64,000 nt of DNA, taken from the NCBI GenBank assembly GCA_016865015.1, contig CP018226.1, forward strand, positions 4,557,001 through 4,621,000, given 5' to 3'. The position numbers were made by a program, and so were the translations under genes. Origin of the DNA: Rhizobiales bacterium IMCC20636 (GTDB taxonomy: Bacteria > Pseudomonadota > Alphaproteobacteria > Rhizobiales > GCA-2746425). Positions 63,284-64,000 of this stretch are shown in pieces. Under the pieces are notes generated by a model. The model saw nothing but the letters and a program-made list of their open reading frames with translations, did not search any database and was not told the origin of the DNA. Within the stretch, counting starts at the first letter, position 1; each line of letters starts with the position of its first letter.

Positions 63284-64000
63284 ATGAAAAAACGTACAGT
63301 ACTACTCGCCAGCGCGCTGGTTGCCGGAACGGCATTGTCAGCCTTTGCTGCAAGCCATAGTGGCGGCAAAAACATCGCCACCGTAGTGAAAATTGCTGGT
63401 ATCCAGTGGTTCAACCGCATGGAAGAAGGTGTCAATAAATTCGCTGAAGAATCCGGCAACAATGCGTTCCAGGTTGGCCCTGCACAGGCTGATCCTCAGC
63501 AGCAGGCCGCTCTGATTGAAGATATGATTGCCCAGGGCGTTGATGCTCTTGCTGTTGTGCCAATGTCACCAGAAGCGCTGGAGCCTGTGCTGAAACGCGC
63601 TATGGAAGCTGGCATCACTGTCATCACCCATGAAGCTGCCGCTCAGGAAAATACAAGCTACGATCTTGAAGCCTTCGTGAACGAAGATTTCGGTGCCAAT
63701 CTGATGGAACAGCTTGCACAATGCATGAATGGTGAAGGCGAATACGCCGTGTTTGTCGGGTCTTTGACCTCACAGACCCACAATCAGTGGGTTGATGGTG
63801 CGATTGCACACCAGAAGGCAAACTATCCGAACATGACACTCGTCGGCGACAAGAACGAAACCGCTGATGACGCTGAAAAAGCCTATACCAAGGCGCAGGA
63901 AGTTCTGCGTGCATTCCCGAACATCAAAGGCATGCAGGGTTCTGCATCCACCGATGTTGCCGGTATTGGCCGTGCCATTGAAGAACGTGGCAAAGAAGAT
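63284..64000 (+). CDS. Periplasmic sugar-binding protein, LsrB/RbsB-like, partial
   Basis: The first 239 residues of a type I binding protein; the rest is past the window end. The signal peptide [19 protein letters not shown] is cut near AFAAS; then [47 protein letters not shown] and [12 protein letters not shown]. The arrangement is close to LsrB (AI-2 binding) and RhaS-type proteins, but the aligned AI-2 contacts of LsrB (Asp, and Asp-Gln before NQW) are replaced here by Glu and Thr-His, so AI-2 itself is doubtful. GGGAGA lies upstream of ATG 63284. It is divergent from operon 4. Confidence 0.9.
   Translation, partial: MKKRTVLLASALVAGTALSAFAASHSGGKNIATVVKIAGIQWFNRMEEGVNKFAEESGNNAFQVGPAQADPQQQAALIEDMIAQGVDALAVVPMSPEALEPVLKRAMEAGITVITHEAAAQENTSYDLEAFVNEDFGANLMEQLAQCMNGEGEYAVFVGSLTSQTHNQWVDGAIAHQKANYPNMTLVGDKNETADDAEKAYTKAQEVLRAFPNIKGMQGSASTDVAGIGRAIEERGKED

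Noticed and set aside
63284-64000. Binding protein taken as an AI-2 (LsrB) receptor, with the SorC regulator and FGGY kinase as LsrR and LsrK
   Set aside because: Layout is similar, but key AI-2 contact residues of LsrB appear replaced (Glu for Asp, Thr-His for Asp-Gln), and LsrF/LsrG-type genes are absent. I keep it as LsrB-like with unknown ligand.
1-64000. CRISPR arrays, tRNA or rRNA genes, integrases and insertion sequences
   Set aside because: No regularly spaced repeats, tRNA-like cloverleaf, rRNA segments or transposase genes were recognised by eye.

Overview
The window is chromosomal DNA from an alphaproteobacterium, most likely a Hyphomicrobiales (rhizobial-type) heterotroph. The signs are many ABC sugar importers with dedicated catabolic genes, ATGA-type gene overlaps, promoters fitting the alphaproteobacterial general stress sigma factor (GGAAC-N16-CGTT), and a tungsten/molybdenum NAD-type formate dehydrogenase next to formate-THF ligase. 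I cannot name the genus. I see no rRNA, tRNA, prophage, transposase or CRISPR array.

Layout. 1-5905: a Na+/solute symporter with a small-subunit gene, next to a CrbS/CrbR-like two-component pair (the acetate-switch type). 6059-6475: mscL. 6562-14975 (minus strand): sugar uptake and catabolism operon 1, with an RbsB/RbsA-type ABC importer whose two permeases are fused, then an SDR, a lambda-crystallin-type hydroxyacid dehydrogenase, a BKACE (DUF849) enzyme and an SMP-30 lactonase; a divergent GntR/FCD regulator follows at 15098. 15849-24953 (minus): operon 2, with deoC, a double aldehyde dehydrogenase, a ribokinase-family kinase and a MalEFGK-type importer, probably for 2-deoxyribose or a similar sugar, with a divergent DeoR regulator at 25159. 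26109-28520: an ABM-domain protein, an aminotransferase broken by one stop codon, and a single-domain response regulator. 28606-36237 (minus): operon 3, a polyol (mannitol/sorbitol-like) importer with mannitol dehydrogenase and fructokinase. 36788-39752: a small L-fucose-like oxidative set (lactonase broken by one stop codon, DUF4432 protein, aldo/keto reductase). 39838-45758: transglutaminase-like protein, then a stress island of mostly small membrane proteins with three EcfG-type promoters. 45984-52195: formate dehydrogenase (fused NuoE/NuoF subunit plus catalytic subunit) and fhs. 52205-56142: Gfo/Idh/MocA oxidoreductase, GntR/HutC regulator, SIS-domain sugar-phosphate deaminase-like protein and an inositol-phosphatase-family protein. 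56146-56423: a MITE-like inverted-repeat element. 56421-64000: operon 4, a SorC regulator, DTEase-type ketose 3-epimerase, acetoin-dehydrogenase-type E1 alpha, E1 beta and E2, and an FGGY kinase, with a divergent LsrB/RbsB-type binding protein running off the window end.

How they fit: the region is almost wholly about importing and burning sugars, polyols and C1 or acetate units. The two best candidates for undescribed chemistry are operon 4 (a ketose is epimerised, phosphorylated, then apparently cleaved by a TPP/lipoyl complex to an acyl-CoA plus an aldose phosphate) and operon 1 (an imported sugar is oxidised to a lactone, hydrolysed, oxidised to a beta-keto acid, then cleaved with acetyl-CoA by a BKACE enzyme). 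These are inferences from gene families and order; no substrate can be read from the sequence alone.
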